DNA of 64,000 bases from contig LODT01000034.1 in NCBI GenBank assembly GCA_001606155.1, positions 349,665 to 413,664 of the forward strand, written 5' to 3'. Under the pieces are notes generated by a model that was given only the letters and a program-made list of their open reading frames with translations, was not told the DNA's origin and searched no databases. The position numbers and the translations under genes are program-made. This document shows positions 11,415 to 24,589 of the stretch, piece after piece. Within the stretch, counting starts at the first letter, position 1, and every line of letters begins with the position of its first letter. This stretch comes from Tieghemostelium lacteum (lineage: Eukaryota; Evosea; Eumycetozoa; Dictyosteliales; Raperosteliaceae).

Positions 11415-14400
11415 ATGACGACAAAAGCAAGTGTTCTGTTAATGTTGGTATTAGCATTGATATTTGTAAATACCATTCAATGTACAGTGACTATAAGTTC
11501 ATTTCAATTCTCTGAAACTGAGTTATATTGGACTACTCCCTATGTACCTTCTACAACTCTGACCCTTGGTGTTGAAACTTCAGGTAAAGATAGTATCACT
11601 GAAATTTCTGATGGATATCTAAATATAAGATTAGGTGAATTCCGTGTACTTAATCTTCAATTTACACAAGTGAACTACTTTGATGGTGGTGATAATTATC
11701 TGAATGTTACCATGTGTATTCCAGTTACACTTATAGAGGCTTGTGGTATAAATATGAATGAACAAAGTAGTGAATGTGAACTATCAGTTACTGTAAATCT
11801 TCGTGATGGAAATCAAGTGAATTTCAATTCAAAATTCCTTCAAAGATTTCCAAAAGGAACTTTAACAGCATACCAGAATATTCAACCTCCACAATTGAAT
11901 TCATTTAGTGTAACTATTCATCCAGATGGTCCATTAGCTACATTTGAACTCTCTGTCAGTCACTTTGGAATCGGTATGAGAAGTATAGTCATTGACTATT
12001 CCAATGGTACTGCATATAGTTCTCTTTGCATAAACACATTCCAAACTATAAACGGACTCTATTACTCTGAGGTTATATTACCAATTGCAACCATGGGACT
12101 GTTTTATACCATTGAAGGTGTGACTTTAAATGATTTTGAATATAATGAAGCTAATCTAGATGCTGATCAGATGCTTACTCTATATGGTGTATCAAATTTC
12201 ACTGTTATTCCAACATTCCAACCAACAGCTTCAGGTGAACCATTATTCACACACCAATATGAAGATTTTGGTACCTTGTCATCTAATGTTCTCACCAATC
12301 TCCTAGTACATGTCTTTCTAATAGATCCAACAGTTACAATAACATCTAACCTCTACAATGTCTGGGACTGCTATAATAACTACCAAAACTCAACATATAT
12401 AATAGTTAATTGTCCAATGCTACCAAACCAATCAACTGAGCAATATTTCATTGCTATCAATGCCAATAATCTTTTAGGAGAGACATATGCAGTTAGCATT
12501 CCATTCCAATATAATAGTATGTATTTCAATCATATTAAGATTATAAAGATATATATTAATATTTTAGAATACTAGATAACAATAACAAGTTACCACAGTT
12601 TATAGGTGCTTCATTTTCAGTGGATACTATATACCAATTGAAACCATTCTTTCTAGAGATGAACTATACATTTACAACATGGGCATCAACTATAAATGAC
12701 TTGTATATTCAGACTGATGATGGACAACCTGACCAAAACTATCTAGTTGATTTCTTGGTGAGTGGAAATGCACAAAATGGTACCATGTCAATATATGTAC
12801 CTTTTGATTGTAGATATCAGAGTATGTCTAAATACCAAATAGGAATATTTGATTCTAAGGGAAAACAAAGTTTTTCAAAGGAAATAGGACCTGAAACAAC
12901 AGCACCTACAACACATTATGAAACTGAGTTCTTTATGACATTTAATCAAACTGTATTTGATTTGTCATTGTATGGTAGTAGTGTTATACCATTCCTATTG
13001 ACTAGTGTCTCACCAAATAACCAAGATTTAATATGGAATAGCGAAGGTACAATTCAAGTATGGTCCCTAGATTCAACTATAAACTATCCAACATCATCAG
13101 GCGCTACTGATAGTTTTGATTTTGAAAATGGTGAAATTTCACGTACCAATACTTCAATTCAATTTGATACCTTTATTCAATTAACTGCACAATCTATTGG
13201 TATTGTTCAGTTGTATGGTCAGACATCTGTTACCTTCTTAATAGGATCAGCAATTGATATTACCCAATACCTCTTCACTCAAAGCTGTTTTGATATTAAA
13301 CCAGTACAATTCCAAGAGACTTTGCTAGTAGATTTCTCAGTGTCACCTTCACCAACTATTCAATCCTCCATTACTGATTCCATATCATTTTCAGCAGTTT
13401 TCAAAGGTGATCCAGTAGTTGCACTGAATGTTACATTCTATGAGAGTAAAACCATAGTTCCATGTTCACTTGATTTGCTAAATGAACAGAGTTACTATAT
13501 ATCTACATTTACATGTACAATGGTAACTCAGAATATGGAAACACAGCTATTGTTTATATACCTATCTGCCGAGATCAAAGGTACATTATTTTCAGTATAT
13601 AACTTGATGTTACAACAGTCATCATTCCCATCAGTTTTGAATATAACAGGTCCTGTATCAAGTGGAATGGTTCCATCAATTGAATCACTAAACACCCAAT
13701 TCAACTATGAAACTAATAATATTACATTGGATTATACTATATCAACACCAGATGATATTTCACTCATTGAAATTCAAGTTCATGTCCTTTCACAGAGTAT
13801 TGAAAGTGCTACATTCTATGGAATATATTCACCAGTTTACGTAGATTTTCCATACCAAACCAGTGGAACACTGAATGTTGATCTATGTTCTTTGCAATCC
13901 TTTTTATATGCATACCAATCCATAGGACTCATGATTAGATTAGTTGATACCAATGAAGTATTCTATGATTTTCCAATGGATACCTTAGTAGATATAGATC
14001 CAAGTCTAAATTTGACTGTGAATCCAATGGGATGCGATTTCAATGGTCCAAGACTTGTGAATATCTCTATAGTTGGTGGAAACTCTATAGACACCAGTAC
14101 AGGACCTGTTGATCTTAATATTCAATTACAAATCACAGATGACATTTCAGGATTCCAGTATTTGATCTACACTGTAAAATCAATTGAAACTTCATTAAGC
14201 AACTATTTCTACTATAGTGGCAACCTAACTAGTTCATCTATAGTCAGTGGTAATATTAGAAATGGTATCTATGAGATTAGTGCTATACCAATAGGTCAAT
14301 ATACCACAGGTCAATTTAGAGTTGATATTGAATACCTTAGTGATCAGTCTGGCAATCAACGATGGTTTACCTACGAGAACATTAATATAATAACACAAGG

Positions 14401-14779
14401 TTCAAATATATTCAATGTCACATCATCCACTGTTAAACAAGTCACAAATACACAACTAACATCACTTTCAGTGACTTATAATAGTAACCAAACTCTAATT
14501 AATTTTGGTATTTCTGTAGAAGGAACAGTATCATTTGTCTATATCTATCCAATGGGAACTAGAGAAACTGTTATTGAAGCAAACTTAAACCCCATTAATA
14601 ACCAATTCCAAATCATCAACTATCAACCATCTAATCTACCATCAGGCCTCTACTACATCTCAATATGTATGACTTCTTTTGAATCTTTATCAACCACATG
14701 TCTATCATATCAAGATTTATTAAATGCTGGATTACCAAATTCCTTCATTTATATAAATGACTATTATCAATTTTTTTAA
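11415..14779 (+). CDS. Large secreted or surface protein, family not recognised
   Basis: Exons 11415..12516 and about 12606..14779 encode about 1,091 residues. Donor GTATGT leaves phase 1. Acceptors at 12605 (TATAG) and 12620 (TTCAG) both keep frame, so five residues are uncertain. Residues 1-23 are a clear signal peptide. The rest is beta-rich with many NxS/T sites, few Cys and repeated tracts resembling tandem beta-sandwich domains. There is no clear TM segment, GPI signal or EGF repeat at the end ('YINDYYQFF'). The style matches dictyostelid extracellular adhesion or allorecognition-type proteins, but I cannot place it in a named family. It could be truncated at its 3' end, as surface proteins of this kind often carry a C-terminal anchor. 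Confidence 0.7.
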
Positions 14780-14888
14780 TTAAAAATAATAGTTTAATAA
14801 AAATGAGAGCTTTTGATTTACGAAAGTCTTCATTGCAATTGAGAGTGCGTGGGTGAAATTTACAAAAATTTTTTTTTTATTATTTTGA

Positions 14889-16043
<1,155 letters not shown>

Positions 16044-16116
16044 AAAAATCTAAACAACACTATAGACACTATACAAACTACACAATATTTTTATTTTTAA
16101 ATTTTAAATTCAATTA

Positions 16117-16419
16117 TCAAAAAGTACAATAGGTAGTGATAAAATCTAGTTCTTCATCATACATTTTACATAGAATCTTATTTATATCTTCAATAGTCAG
16201 AGGTTCATTTTGAATTGAGGTACATTGAATATCATAATGGATTTGGGTATGTTGGTTAATTGGAAGTTCTGTACAGTTTGTTGGTTTATGTTCATTTAAA
16301 AGGTTTACAATAGCCATTGGATTTAAGCATAGATTATTTTCTACAATTCTTTTTTCATTTTTATATTTTATAACAAATTTACTTGGAATTGATTCTATTA
16401 AATTATTTTTTATATCCAT
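16117..16419 (-). CDS. Small protein of unknown function
   Basis: A complete ATG-to-stop frame of 100 residues, with no low-complexity runs and a plausible AT-rich 5' flank. It has no signal peptide or TM segment. The sequence has several Cys and a hydrophobic C-terminal 'LDFITTYCTF'. I do not recognise a family. It lies tail-to-tail with the alcohol dehydrogenase. The balanced composition suggests a real gene, though it may be one exon of something larger. Confidence 0.5.
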   Translation of the reverse strand: MDIKNNLIESIPSKFVIKYKNEKRIVENNLCLNPMAIVNLLNEHKPTNCTELPINQHTQIHYDIQCTSIQNEPLTIEDINKILCKMYDEELDFITTYCTF

Positions 16420-16561
16420 TCAAATTGCTCTTACCTATTATTGCTTAATGTTACATTTTAATTTTATTTATTTAAATACAATTGTGCCTCTTTGTCAAAT
16501 TGCTTTTGTGAACTATTTTGACAAAAGATATTTTATAAAAATATCGCGATGATTGTCAAAT

Positions 16562-18209
16562 TTATCGTATCAAACCAAGTAAAGAAAAATTAATTTCTGT
16601 AAATTTACAATCTTTTGGGATAATATGTCCTGTATGAAACCCCGCTTTCAATGATTGGAGACTAGGTGGAAGATGAATTAATGGTTTAATATAGTTATTA
16701 CCTAAGGTTAAGGATCTTAGTTGTTGGGGTAAGACATTTGGTAAAAATTTCTTATTGAAATGGTTACCAAACTCTAGATATCGGAGACTAGTTGGTAATG
16801 TATTGGGTTGAAGCTTTTTTGTAAATGCATTACCCATCAATAGAACTTCAATAGAGTTTGGAAGTGATCCAGGTTGAATTGGTTTATCGAATCCACCGAA
16901 TTTCAAGTTCTTGAGGCTCTGTGGTAATAGTCCTACTGGTAACTCCTCATTGAATCCTCCAAGATCCAATGTGGTTAAATACATTGGGAGTGATCCCATT
17001 TCAATTTTATCACGAAAATTGCTACTGAGTATCAAAGTTTTTAAAGATTTAGGAAGAACTCCAGGTTCAATGGGTGTACTATAATAATTACTGAATTTAA
17101 GAGTTGTGATAGTATTAGGTAACATGTCAATTGATAATGGACCTGAATTGACAAAATTTTTTAATACCTCTACACCTTCTGGTATAGATCCTGGTTTTGA
17201 TTTTAAAGAAAATTGGCTCTCAAGAGTTAAATTTCTATATGACACTGATTTTAACCCTTTTGGGTTACATCCAGGTTGATAGTTAACACTCTTTTCATAG
17301 AGTACTAAATGTGTGAGTTTCTTTGCAATACTATCACAAAGCGGTGATTTAAGTTCCCTTGTGAGAATCAATTTAAATTTATCTATAGAATTACTAGGTA
17401 GATGAAGCTGTAGATTTTCATAGAAAAAGACTTTTAGTTTTTTTAAAGAAGATGGAAGGGTGCCAGGTAGTATATCATGTGAATAGGATTCTGAGAGTTT
17501 CAGTATCTCTAAACTTGGTGGAAGAACACCAGGTGATATCTTACTATTAAATTGATATTTAACTTCCAATCTTTTAAAATTTGGGCAATTTGAGAATAAT
17601 TCTTTTGTAAATTGATATTTATAGTCATTTAGAAATATCAATGTTTCTAAAGAACTAGGAAGCCATTTTAAAGGTGAAGTAAATAAATTTCTAAATGTAA
17701 TTATCTCAACTGACTCTGGTAGTGATCCAGGTTCCAATGAATCTAAAGATTGCAAGATACCAAAATCCACAGACCTTAGACCCTCTAGAAAAGTTCCAAC
17801 AGGAACCTTAACAAAATTTGAATGGAAAACCACTACATTTTGTATCTGAATTTTCTTTGATATATACTTTAGAAATAATGGGAATTCTTCTACAAAGGAA
17901 AAGACTAGTCTATTGAATCTCTTTGGTAGATAATCACTAAGATTTTGAGCATCAATATCACTCAATTGTTGAAATTTATGAATTGGAAGTTGACTGAATA
18001 TTAACCTATTCTTAATCTTTTCATTCATTATTTTACAAGTTAAACCTATATTTAATAAAACTATATCTAATTCACGTTTCCTCTCAAAATATCTACATAT
18101 TTCTAATATCAAAGGTATAGGTAACCTATAGTCTATAATAATACTACATTAGTATTCAAATAAAGTTATTTTTATATAAAAATGAAAGATTATTACTGAT
18201 TTGATTCAT
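16562..18209 (-). CDS. FNIP-repeat (IP22/LRR-like) protein
   Basis: Exons 18197..18209 (13 nt, four codons plus one base) and 16562..18132 give 527 residues beginning 'MNQINYRLPIPLILEICRYF'. The main exon has no ATG at its head; the short first exon with donor GTAATA and acceptor TTATAG supplies one in phase. The N-terminal 60 residues look F-box-like. From about residue 110 there are some 15 FNIP-type repeats with the recurring core 'PGxLPxSLxxLxL'. Such proteins are a large dictyostelid family of predicted protein-interaction scaffolds, probably substrate adaptors when joined to an F-box. The substrate is unknown. Confidence 0.88.
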
Positions 18210-18376
18210 TTATCAAGAATTTAAAAAAAAATAAAAATAAGTTAGAATTTATCCTACAAAACTGTAATCCATTGAATTGTTAATTATTGATATAGGATGT
18301 GTGTGGTTTATTATGTACTGATTTATTTATAGAAAATGGATGTTTTTTTTTGAATATAACAATAATTTTAATTGAA

Positions 18377-19297
18377 TTAGTTAACTTGCATTTCAACAGG
18401 TTCATCACTTTCCAACATATTCAAATATGGTAAAGTTGCTTCCTCTTCAATTAAAGTGAAAGGATAGTTTTCACCAACAACACCAATAGAAACATTTTTT
18501 GAATTTAGGCCAGTGTCATTATTTGGAATTGTCTCTCTGAGTGCACGCAATCCGTGTAAGATCAATTGTTCTAAAGTACATGTTGCAAATCCTTCAAAAT
18601 TCTTTTCTAAATAGGTTTTGGCAGATTGTGATCTGCTACCAATTGAAATGGCTTTATAATCATAAAAATTACCTGATGGGCAAGTTTGAAAAATGTGTGC
18701 TCCCAATTGATCGTAACCAGCAACTAATAAACCAACACCATATGGTCTTCTACCATATCTCTGTGTGTGTACTTGTGATTCTAATAATTTACAATTACAT
18801 TAAAAAAAAAAAATTAATTTGAAATTTAATTAATTGTTGTTCACACCACTCCACAATTTTCTATCTAATAATAGATAAAATTAAAGTTCTCTTTTTTCCT
18901 CTATATCTCTAAAGATTATCTATTATTTTCAAGATGTACAATGAAAATACTTACTATCAGCTACTTTGGTAACTAAACGTTCTACTCTAATATCAGATTC
19001 GTAAACGTATTTATAGTTGGCAGATTCATTTCTCATGTAATTACAAAGGACTCTTGCATCAGCTGTCAGACCTGAAATTAAAATACCTATATGATCATCT
19101 ACTACAAAAAGCTTTTTTTGATAAGATCCTAACTCTGAACTTGATCTCTTTAGGGATACTACAACTGCAAATTTATTTGATTTTAATGCAACACCTGATC
19201 CACCCTGTTTAACTGCTTCCATTGCATATTCAACTTGATGAATACGACCAGTTGGACTAAATGTTACAATTTCTGAATCATATTGATTACGATACAT
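18377..19297 (-). CDS. psmA1: Proteasome subunit alpha type-1 (20S core alpha6)
   Basis: Exons 18955..19297 and 18377..18780 (minus) splice in phase (donor GTAAGT, acceptor ATTAG) to 248 residues. The alpha-subunit N-terminal signature is 'FSPTGRIHQVEYAMEAVKQG'. Also present are 'VDDHIGILISGLTADARVL' and, across the junction, 'DKSQVHTQRYGRRPYGVGLL', followed by 'CPSGNFYDYKAISIGSRSQ'. These fix it as alpha6/PSMA1 rather than another alpha subunit. It forms part of the outer ring of the 20S proteasome and has no catalytic Thr, as expected for alpha subunits. The C-terminal tail is short and acidic. Confidence 0.95.
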
Positions 19298-20115
19298 TCT
19301 CTATTTGTTTGTTAATATATTTACAAAAAAAAATTAATAAAAATTAAAAAAAAAAAATTTGATGATCACAAAAAAAAAAAACAAAATTAATATTGAACTA
19401 AATCGGTTTATGGTGGCTAAATATCAGAATGTGAATTATTCAGAAATCTATCTGATTAAATTGATTAGGTGAATGAAAATCATGTACTGTTATATCATGG
19501 TTTACTCTAAACCACTCTTGATATATTAAATAGTCCTGCTGATCTATAAATATGGAGCAGAATGTCTATTAGATACTGTTAACATTCCATTCTGAACCTC
19601 AACTTCAAAGTGATGAATCATCTTTTTACATTTACCTTCAATTACTTTTTGTTTTTTTGATTTACTTAAAGAAATCAATAATTATTGGAAAAAGGTAAGG
19701 TCAAACTAACAGGAGGTAAATAAATTAATAGACACCCCTAAATGTACAGTTCAGAATATATATTTACAATTGAGTTTTAAATAAAAAAAAAGAATAAATT
19801 ATATAAATTTTAAAAAAACTTGGGATTATCAAGTAGGAATATTCGCTTAGCTCTTTTCCTCAATTAATGTTTCAACTAATTTCATATTATATTATTATTT
19901 TATTTTTAATTAATGCAGAAAAGTAGAGGAAAAATCTAGAAAATTTTTTTTGATATTTATGAAATTTATCTGTTGTATCGATAGCTTGAATAAACTGTTG
20001 AATTGATGAATAAACTTATAAAGGAACTGATGGTAATATACCGCACAAATGTTAGATCAACTATTAAAGGATAATTTCATAAGAAAGAACCATTTTATCA
20101 TTGATCAACTGATTA
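19298..20115. other. Intergenic region with a weak coding remnant
   Basis: Most of this 800-base stretch is AT-rich filler. On the minus strand, 19544-19676 is open for 44 codons and reads like ordinary protein ('KCKKMIHHFEVEVQNGMLTV'). A second frame continues the protein-like text just past its stop ('YLIYQEWFRVNHDITVHDF'). This looks like a decayed gene end. I cannot assign a family. Confidence 0.35.
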
Positions 20116-22188
20116 TTATAATATAATTTGATCCACTTTTCCGTCTTGGTAGTGAATTTTATAGGTTTTAAAATCAGTTGAATATGTGATGATACATAAG
20201 TTGGGATCAGCAATATTAGGTGGATTATTCTGGTACAACATTTCAGATGAAAAGTCAATGATTATCCAATCTTTAATCATTGTGTCCAACAAGGGAACAT
20301 ATATACCAATATATGTAGCATTTTGACCTGATCTAGATGTAGTATTGGTTTTGGTTGTCTTGAATCTATTCAAGTGTTCATCCGTACCTTTTCCTTCTGA
20401 TAAGAGCTCTATTCCCCAATTATAAGGTGGTTCAACATAGAAATCAATCTTTCCATCACTACCGTTTCTTCCTCCAGCATTAGGGACTATAATGGGACCT
20501 AAAATATTTGAAAATGCACAATATAATTCCATTTGCCAAACACTCTCAAGGGATTGAACATTTTCATTGGGTAATGAAGCCCTAGCGGAAAATTTGGATG
20601 AAATAACATAAGGTCTAAAGTACTTAATAGCACAAAAAATGAGTTGTTTTAAACCAATTAAACCCTTTTCAATTTTCTCATCAGATGGCCAATTTTTACC
20701 ATACCTCTTTACCAAATAACATCGTCTAAAAAGTGGAGAGGGGAAAATGAAGTGACTATTTTGCTCTTCGCTCATGATTAAGTACCCATCTTTTATTAAA
20801 GATTCTAAGTCAGGGTTTCCGATATGGCTTGCTTTAATATAGCCATTTTCAGTCACAAGATCCAAAATTTTCAACTGGTTTTGAGAAAAGTTAACATCAT
20901 AACTAGGAGATCCCCTAGATTCAGCCAAATATTGAGAGTATTCACCAGACATTAGATAGTTAAATACCTTGGCAAAATCAACCTGTGATTTTATTTGTCC
21001 AGAAGGTGAAAATTTTTCCATAATACCATGAAGAGATCTATTGACAATACCAACATGTCCAATAGAGTTGGTCCATAAGAAATTGTAGATTTCTTTGGGT
21101 ATTTGGAAATATTGTTTTGAGAAAAAGTCCAAAAGTTGAGTGAATTCTTCATGATTAAAGAATAAAAAATTACTACCTAATACCTTGGTATCATTTAGTA
21201 CAAATGGTGTGTGAGCCTTTCCTTGCTTTTCTCCATATGAAGCTAAAATTAAAATGTGAATGTTTGTTGTTAGACATTTGAGAAAGGGCCAAAATTGGGA
21301 GTGATATTCAACATCATCAGATTTGTAAATCGCTTGAGCTTCATCAATTATTAGATAGACATGCTTTTTAGTGGATACTTTTAACCAGTCTCTAAAGGAC
21401 AAACCAGTATAAAGTGTCCACAAATCGTGAAATCCCTTATTGTGCCAACCAAATGATATTCTTCTAACATAGGATACTGGTTTTTGATCCTTATACTTTT
21501 CATTCAAATATATCTCCAATAATTGACCAACAGATGTTTTGCCAGTAAATGGTGGTGATCTAATAATAACTATTGGATTTTCTAACATTGTATTAAAAAT
21601 TTCCTCAACTAGTTTGTTTCTAGGAACTACCAGTTTATTTCCCCTTATACCCTCAAATTTGTTACCACCTTCATTCTGTAAATGAAAATATTCACTAGGA
21701 ATAGGTGTACCTCCAGGACTATAAGTTACTATTGTTAAAATCGAATTAATATCATCTAAAAAGTATACAAAAATCTACATACCTTGCTTTCCTTGGGGAA
21801 CTATTGTGGTTGAACAGGGGTTAAATTGATTTTAATTTTACAAAAAATATTAGTATATGAATAAAAGGCATTGTAATTAGTGGGTTGTTTTGTTTACAGT
21901 ACTTATAGTTGTTTTAATTTTAACTCTAAGTCGAATATAACTTTGTGTACCATCATCATAGCTGTTTACTAAAGTATTTAACTTTGTAATTGGAGATAAG
22001 GGATCGCTCTCTTTTTCTCTTGAAGTAGGTGTTTTAAAGACTTGAACTATAAACAATGAGTCTATAGGTTTACCCATAGTTTTGTTAATATATTCTCTGA
22101 CCTGTGAAATATTCTCTTTTTCTACCATGGTTAAACTATTTTCAGTGGAATCTTCTATCCAAACAGGAACACTTTTATCTGTATTCAT
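20116..22188 (-). CDS. Crinkler-type protein: ubiquitin-like header, P-loop NTPase, REase-fold C-terminus
   Basis: Exons 21898..22188, 21779..21800 (22 nt) and 20116..21755 (minus) give about 650 residues. The first 97 residues match the Crinkler header: 'VPVWIEDSTENS' followed by a ubiquitin-like strand order. The middle has Walker A 'SPPFTGKTS' and Walker B 'VYLIIDEAQ'. The C-terminal domain has the Crinkler nuclease pattern: E in 'VWQMELYCAF', D in 'DGKIDFYV' and E-x-K in 'WGIELLSEGKG'. In the wider family these proteins enter nuclei and act as DNA-targeting effectors or as intracellular conflict proteins. In a free-living amoeba the role is unknown. The microexon is inferred because joining exon 1 straight to exon 3 breaks the frame; a weak alternative donor (GTACTG) would avoid it. 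Confidence 0.82.
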
Positions 22189-22429
22189 GATATAATTGTT
22201 GGTGAATTAACTAAAAAAATTGTTTATTTATTTATTTTCCTCACAAACATAAATTATATTAACCGCCCACTTTGGTTAATCTTTTCAAATAATATCAATA
22301 AATTAAATAAACAGACCTATTTTATGCATGATACCACTCCTATTTAATATAATTGTATTTAATTTTAAAAGAAAATAATTTAATTATTGGTTCTAATAAT
22401 ATATAAAATTTTTAATAGAAAATATTTCT

Positions 22430-22700
22430 AATGAAAGTATTTGAGTTTGTATAGATACCATTATTTAATTTGGATACTGGTTATAATTGGATTGATAAAG
22501 TTAGATAAAAAGTTGGTATATATGAGAAATACGGATAATTGGCAAAGAGTAATTGGATTTACGATAATGATGAAATCGACCAAATTGATCCCCACAAGGT
22601 AGAATGACTTTGAGAATATACTGTTAAATTCAATATTGGGATGTCAATATAATCTCCAAGAGGATAAAGGAAACCTTACAGAAATGATTGAACTAACTGA
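22430..22700 (+). repeat. Direct repeat module, copy 1
   Basis: Copy 1 shares long identical runs with 28440-28745 on the same strand, including 'ATAATTGGATTGATAAAG', 'TTAGATAAAAAGTTGGTA', 'TGATGAAATCGAC' and 'GAGGATAAAGGAAACCTTAC'. Order and spacing are preserved, with small indels. The plus-strand translation hints at a coding ancestor ('YDNDEIDQID'), but several stops are present in both copies. Confidence 0.8.
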
Positions 22701-23005
22701 ATATGAATCATTGTAAGAATTGAATAGACTCAGCGAGGCTTTGATTAGAATTCGTCAGGAAATTCAAGAGATTCAAGACGGTAAAACAGATAAATTAGAA
22801 TGTACTTGTAAATGCTCCTCATATTGAGAAAGAAGTCATCTGTGATAAATGGTCACATCCATATTCAAGAGAAAAAGATGCTTTCCGGTCACATTCAACT
22901 AAAGAATCTAAATTCTGACCAACTGTTGACAGAGTTGATAACGTATTTGGTGATAGAAATTTAGTTTGTTCTTGCAATACTCCAGTTTTCCCTGACTAAT
23001 CCAAT
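22690..23005 (+). pseudogene. gcvP: 3' remnant of glycine decarboxylase (glycine cleavage P-protein)
   Basis: Across two frames the translation follows the extreme C-terminus of the glycine cleavage P-protein: 'MIELTEYES', then 'ALIRIRQEIQEIQDGK', then 'NAPHIEKEV', 'DKWSHPYSREKDAF', 'PTVDRVDNVFGDRNLVCSC'. These are the family's last 100 or so residues in the right order. At least two in-frame stops and one frame change interrupt it, and nothing of the preceding 850 residues or the PLP lysine region is present. The intact gene should be elsewhere in the genome. P-protein is the mitochondrial PLP enzyme that decarboxylates glycine. Confidence 0.85.
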
Positions 23006-23108
23006 TCTTAATCACAACAAATAAACACACAATTATTCGAATTAATTAATTAATAATTCTAATGTATACAAATTTAATTTTTATTTTTATAACAATACCT
23101 AATATAAT

Positions 23109-23720
23109 TTATATAGAATATTGACTATAATAAAGGAGTGGGGTTTTAGGAGTAGAGTTTGGGTAATTATTAGGTTGATTGCATAATGGTTGTTGTGGTA
23201 GAACATTTTGAACTGGTTGAATAGGATTTGAAGAACCATCATCCGTTGGAATTGGATAACCAACTTCTATACGATAATGAACATGACGATATTTCATTTT
23301 CTTAATATATGTAAATGTGAATCCATTAATTTGATATTGTAAATTTAAAAGATCAGTGCATTCTCTCATTTTTTTAGTTTGTAAATATTCCATTGAAACA
23401 GTATAACACATACAAACCAGTGCAACTACACATAATATACCAACTCCTGCACATACTATTGCTCCACTTGAAATGTTTTTAAAAAAAACAGGACCAAATA
23501 TCATCGTTGCTAAAGCTATGACTATTCCCAACATACACACAAATATAGCCCATCTTTTAATTTGATAATCAATAAATACTTGATTGTAACGGTTAACTCC
23601 ATCTTGTACCATTGCAATTTGTTCAGAAGACAGTGGGTGCATTATAGCCACTTTATCAAGTGTAAAACCATTCACATATCTATATCTATAAACCTTATTT
23701 AATTTAAAATATGCTTGCAT
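23109..23720 (-). CDS. Two-TM membrane protein, unknown function
   Basis: A single exon of 203 residues. Two closely spaced hydrophobic segments lie at about 57-80 and 84-108, with a basic and aromatic stretch on each side. The C-terminal 50 residues are Pro/Asn/Gln-rich and probably disordered. The hairpin arrangement would place both termini on the same side, most likely cytosolic. I do not recognise the family. The frame is intact in a region otherwise full of decayed genes, and the composition is normal, so I take it as a real gene. Confidence 0.65.
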   Translation of the reverse strand: MQAYFKLNKVYRYRYVNGFTLDKVAIMHPLSSEQIAMVQDGVNRYNQVFIDYQIKRWAIFVCMLGIVIALATMIFGPVFFKNISSGAIVCAGVGILCVVALVCMCYTVSMEYLQTKKMRECTDLLNLQYQINGFTFTYIKKMKYRHVHYRIEVGYPIPTDDGSSNPIQPVQNVLPQQPLCNQPNNYPNSTPKTPLLYYSQYSI

Positions 23721-24580
23721 TTTTATATTTATACATATATTAAATTATTTGTTTAATTTTAGTAAAAGAAAATAAAAAATGTTCTTTCAACTGTATTAGT
23801 AAAATTCTTTGTTTTTCAAGAAGATTTTTAAAAATTGATCTGATTGTTAAATATTTAAGCTTAAGCTTGCCGATATTTTGTGTGTAAATAAAAAAATCTA
23901 GATTACATTTAGGGTTCTAAAGTTTATCAAAAATTGATAAAAAGTTTGTGTTGTTTTATACTTTTTAGCCAAAATGACCAATGATTGAGAAAAATTCATT
24001 AAAGTTTTTACCATGACATACACATTTGAATGAAGTACGATGTTCTCGAAACACATAATAGTCATATTATTGACAGTACCATATTTCACATCGTGGCAAT
24101 CTTTGTTCACCAAGTTTATTATAGACCAGAAACATTCTTGTAGATATACAGTTTTTCATGGTCTTAAGCTTCAATAATTAAGCAATGGGTATTATCTTTT
24201 TGTAGCTAATGTAGAATTTTCTGCATAAAATTTTATTATCTATTTTACCTGGTATTCTTTTCTTTAATCCACCTTATCCATGTTGAAACAATTTTTGAAA
24301 CAAAATCATATGTGTCGCTGTTAGAGGATGAGGAAGTGAAAGAGGTAGAGGAAGTGGTGAAGTAAATTAATTCTAACTTTCTTTTTCTAGCTTCTCCTAT
24401 ATATTTATTTAGTGTTCCTTCATCTGAACAACTATTTAAGCAAACAAAGGTCCTAATAATTAATATCTAGATATTGTACAGTTTTTATTGGCGTTTCAGA
24501 GAATGTATTAATTTGACAATTTTCAAATTTACTAGTAAATTTAAGTGTTTAGTTAGTATCATGATAGAAAATATTGTATA
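23721..24580. other. Intergenic region, no recognised gene
   Basis: A minus-strand frame at 23898-24113 (starting with GTG-type codons, no good ATG context) reads fairly protein-like but matches nothing I know. The rest is AT-rich. A HindIII-like inverted 'TAAGCTTAAGCTT' lies near 23858. It could hold the decayed 3' flank of the polycystin pseudogene to its right. Confidence 0.4.
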
Positions 24581-24589
24581 TTAATTCCT

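Larger units (their letters stand above)
22189..23108. other. Gene-debris region upstream of the Crinkler gene
   Basis: It contains copy 1 of a direct repeat (about 22430-22690) followed by a decayed glycine decarboxylase 3' end (about 22690-23005). The remainder is AT-rich, with no intact frame. Confidence 0.7.

Noticed and set aside
23898-24113. 71-codon minus-strand frame as a gene
   Set aside because: No good ATG and no recognisable family; not enough to support a gene.
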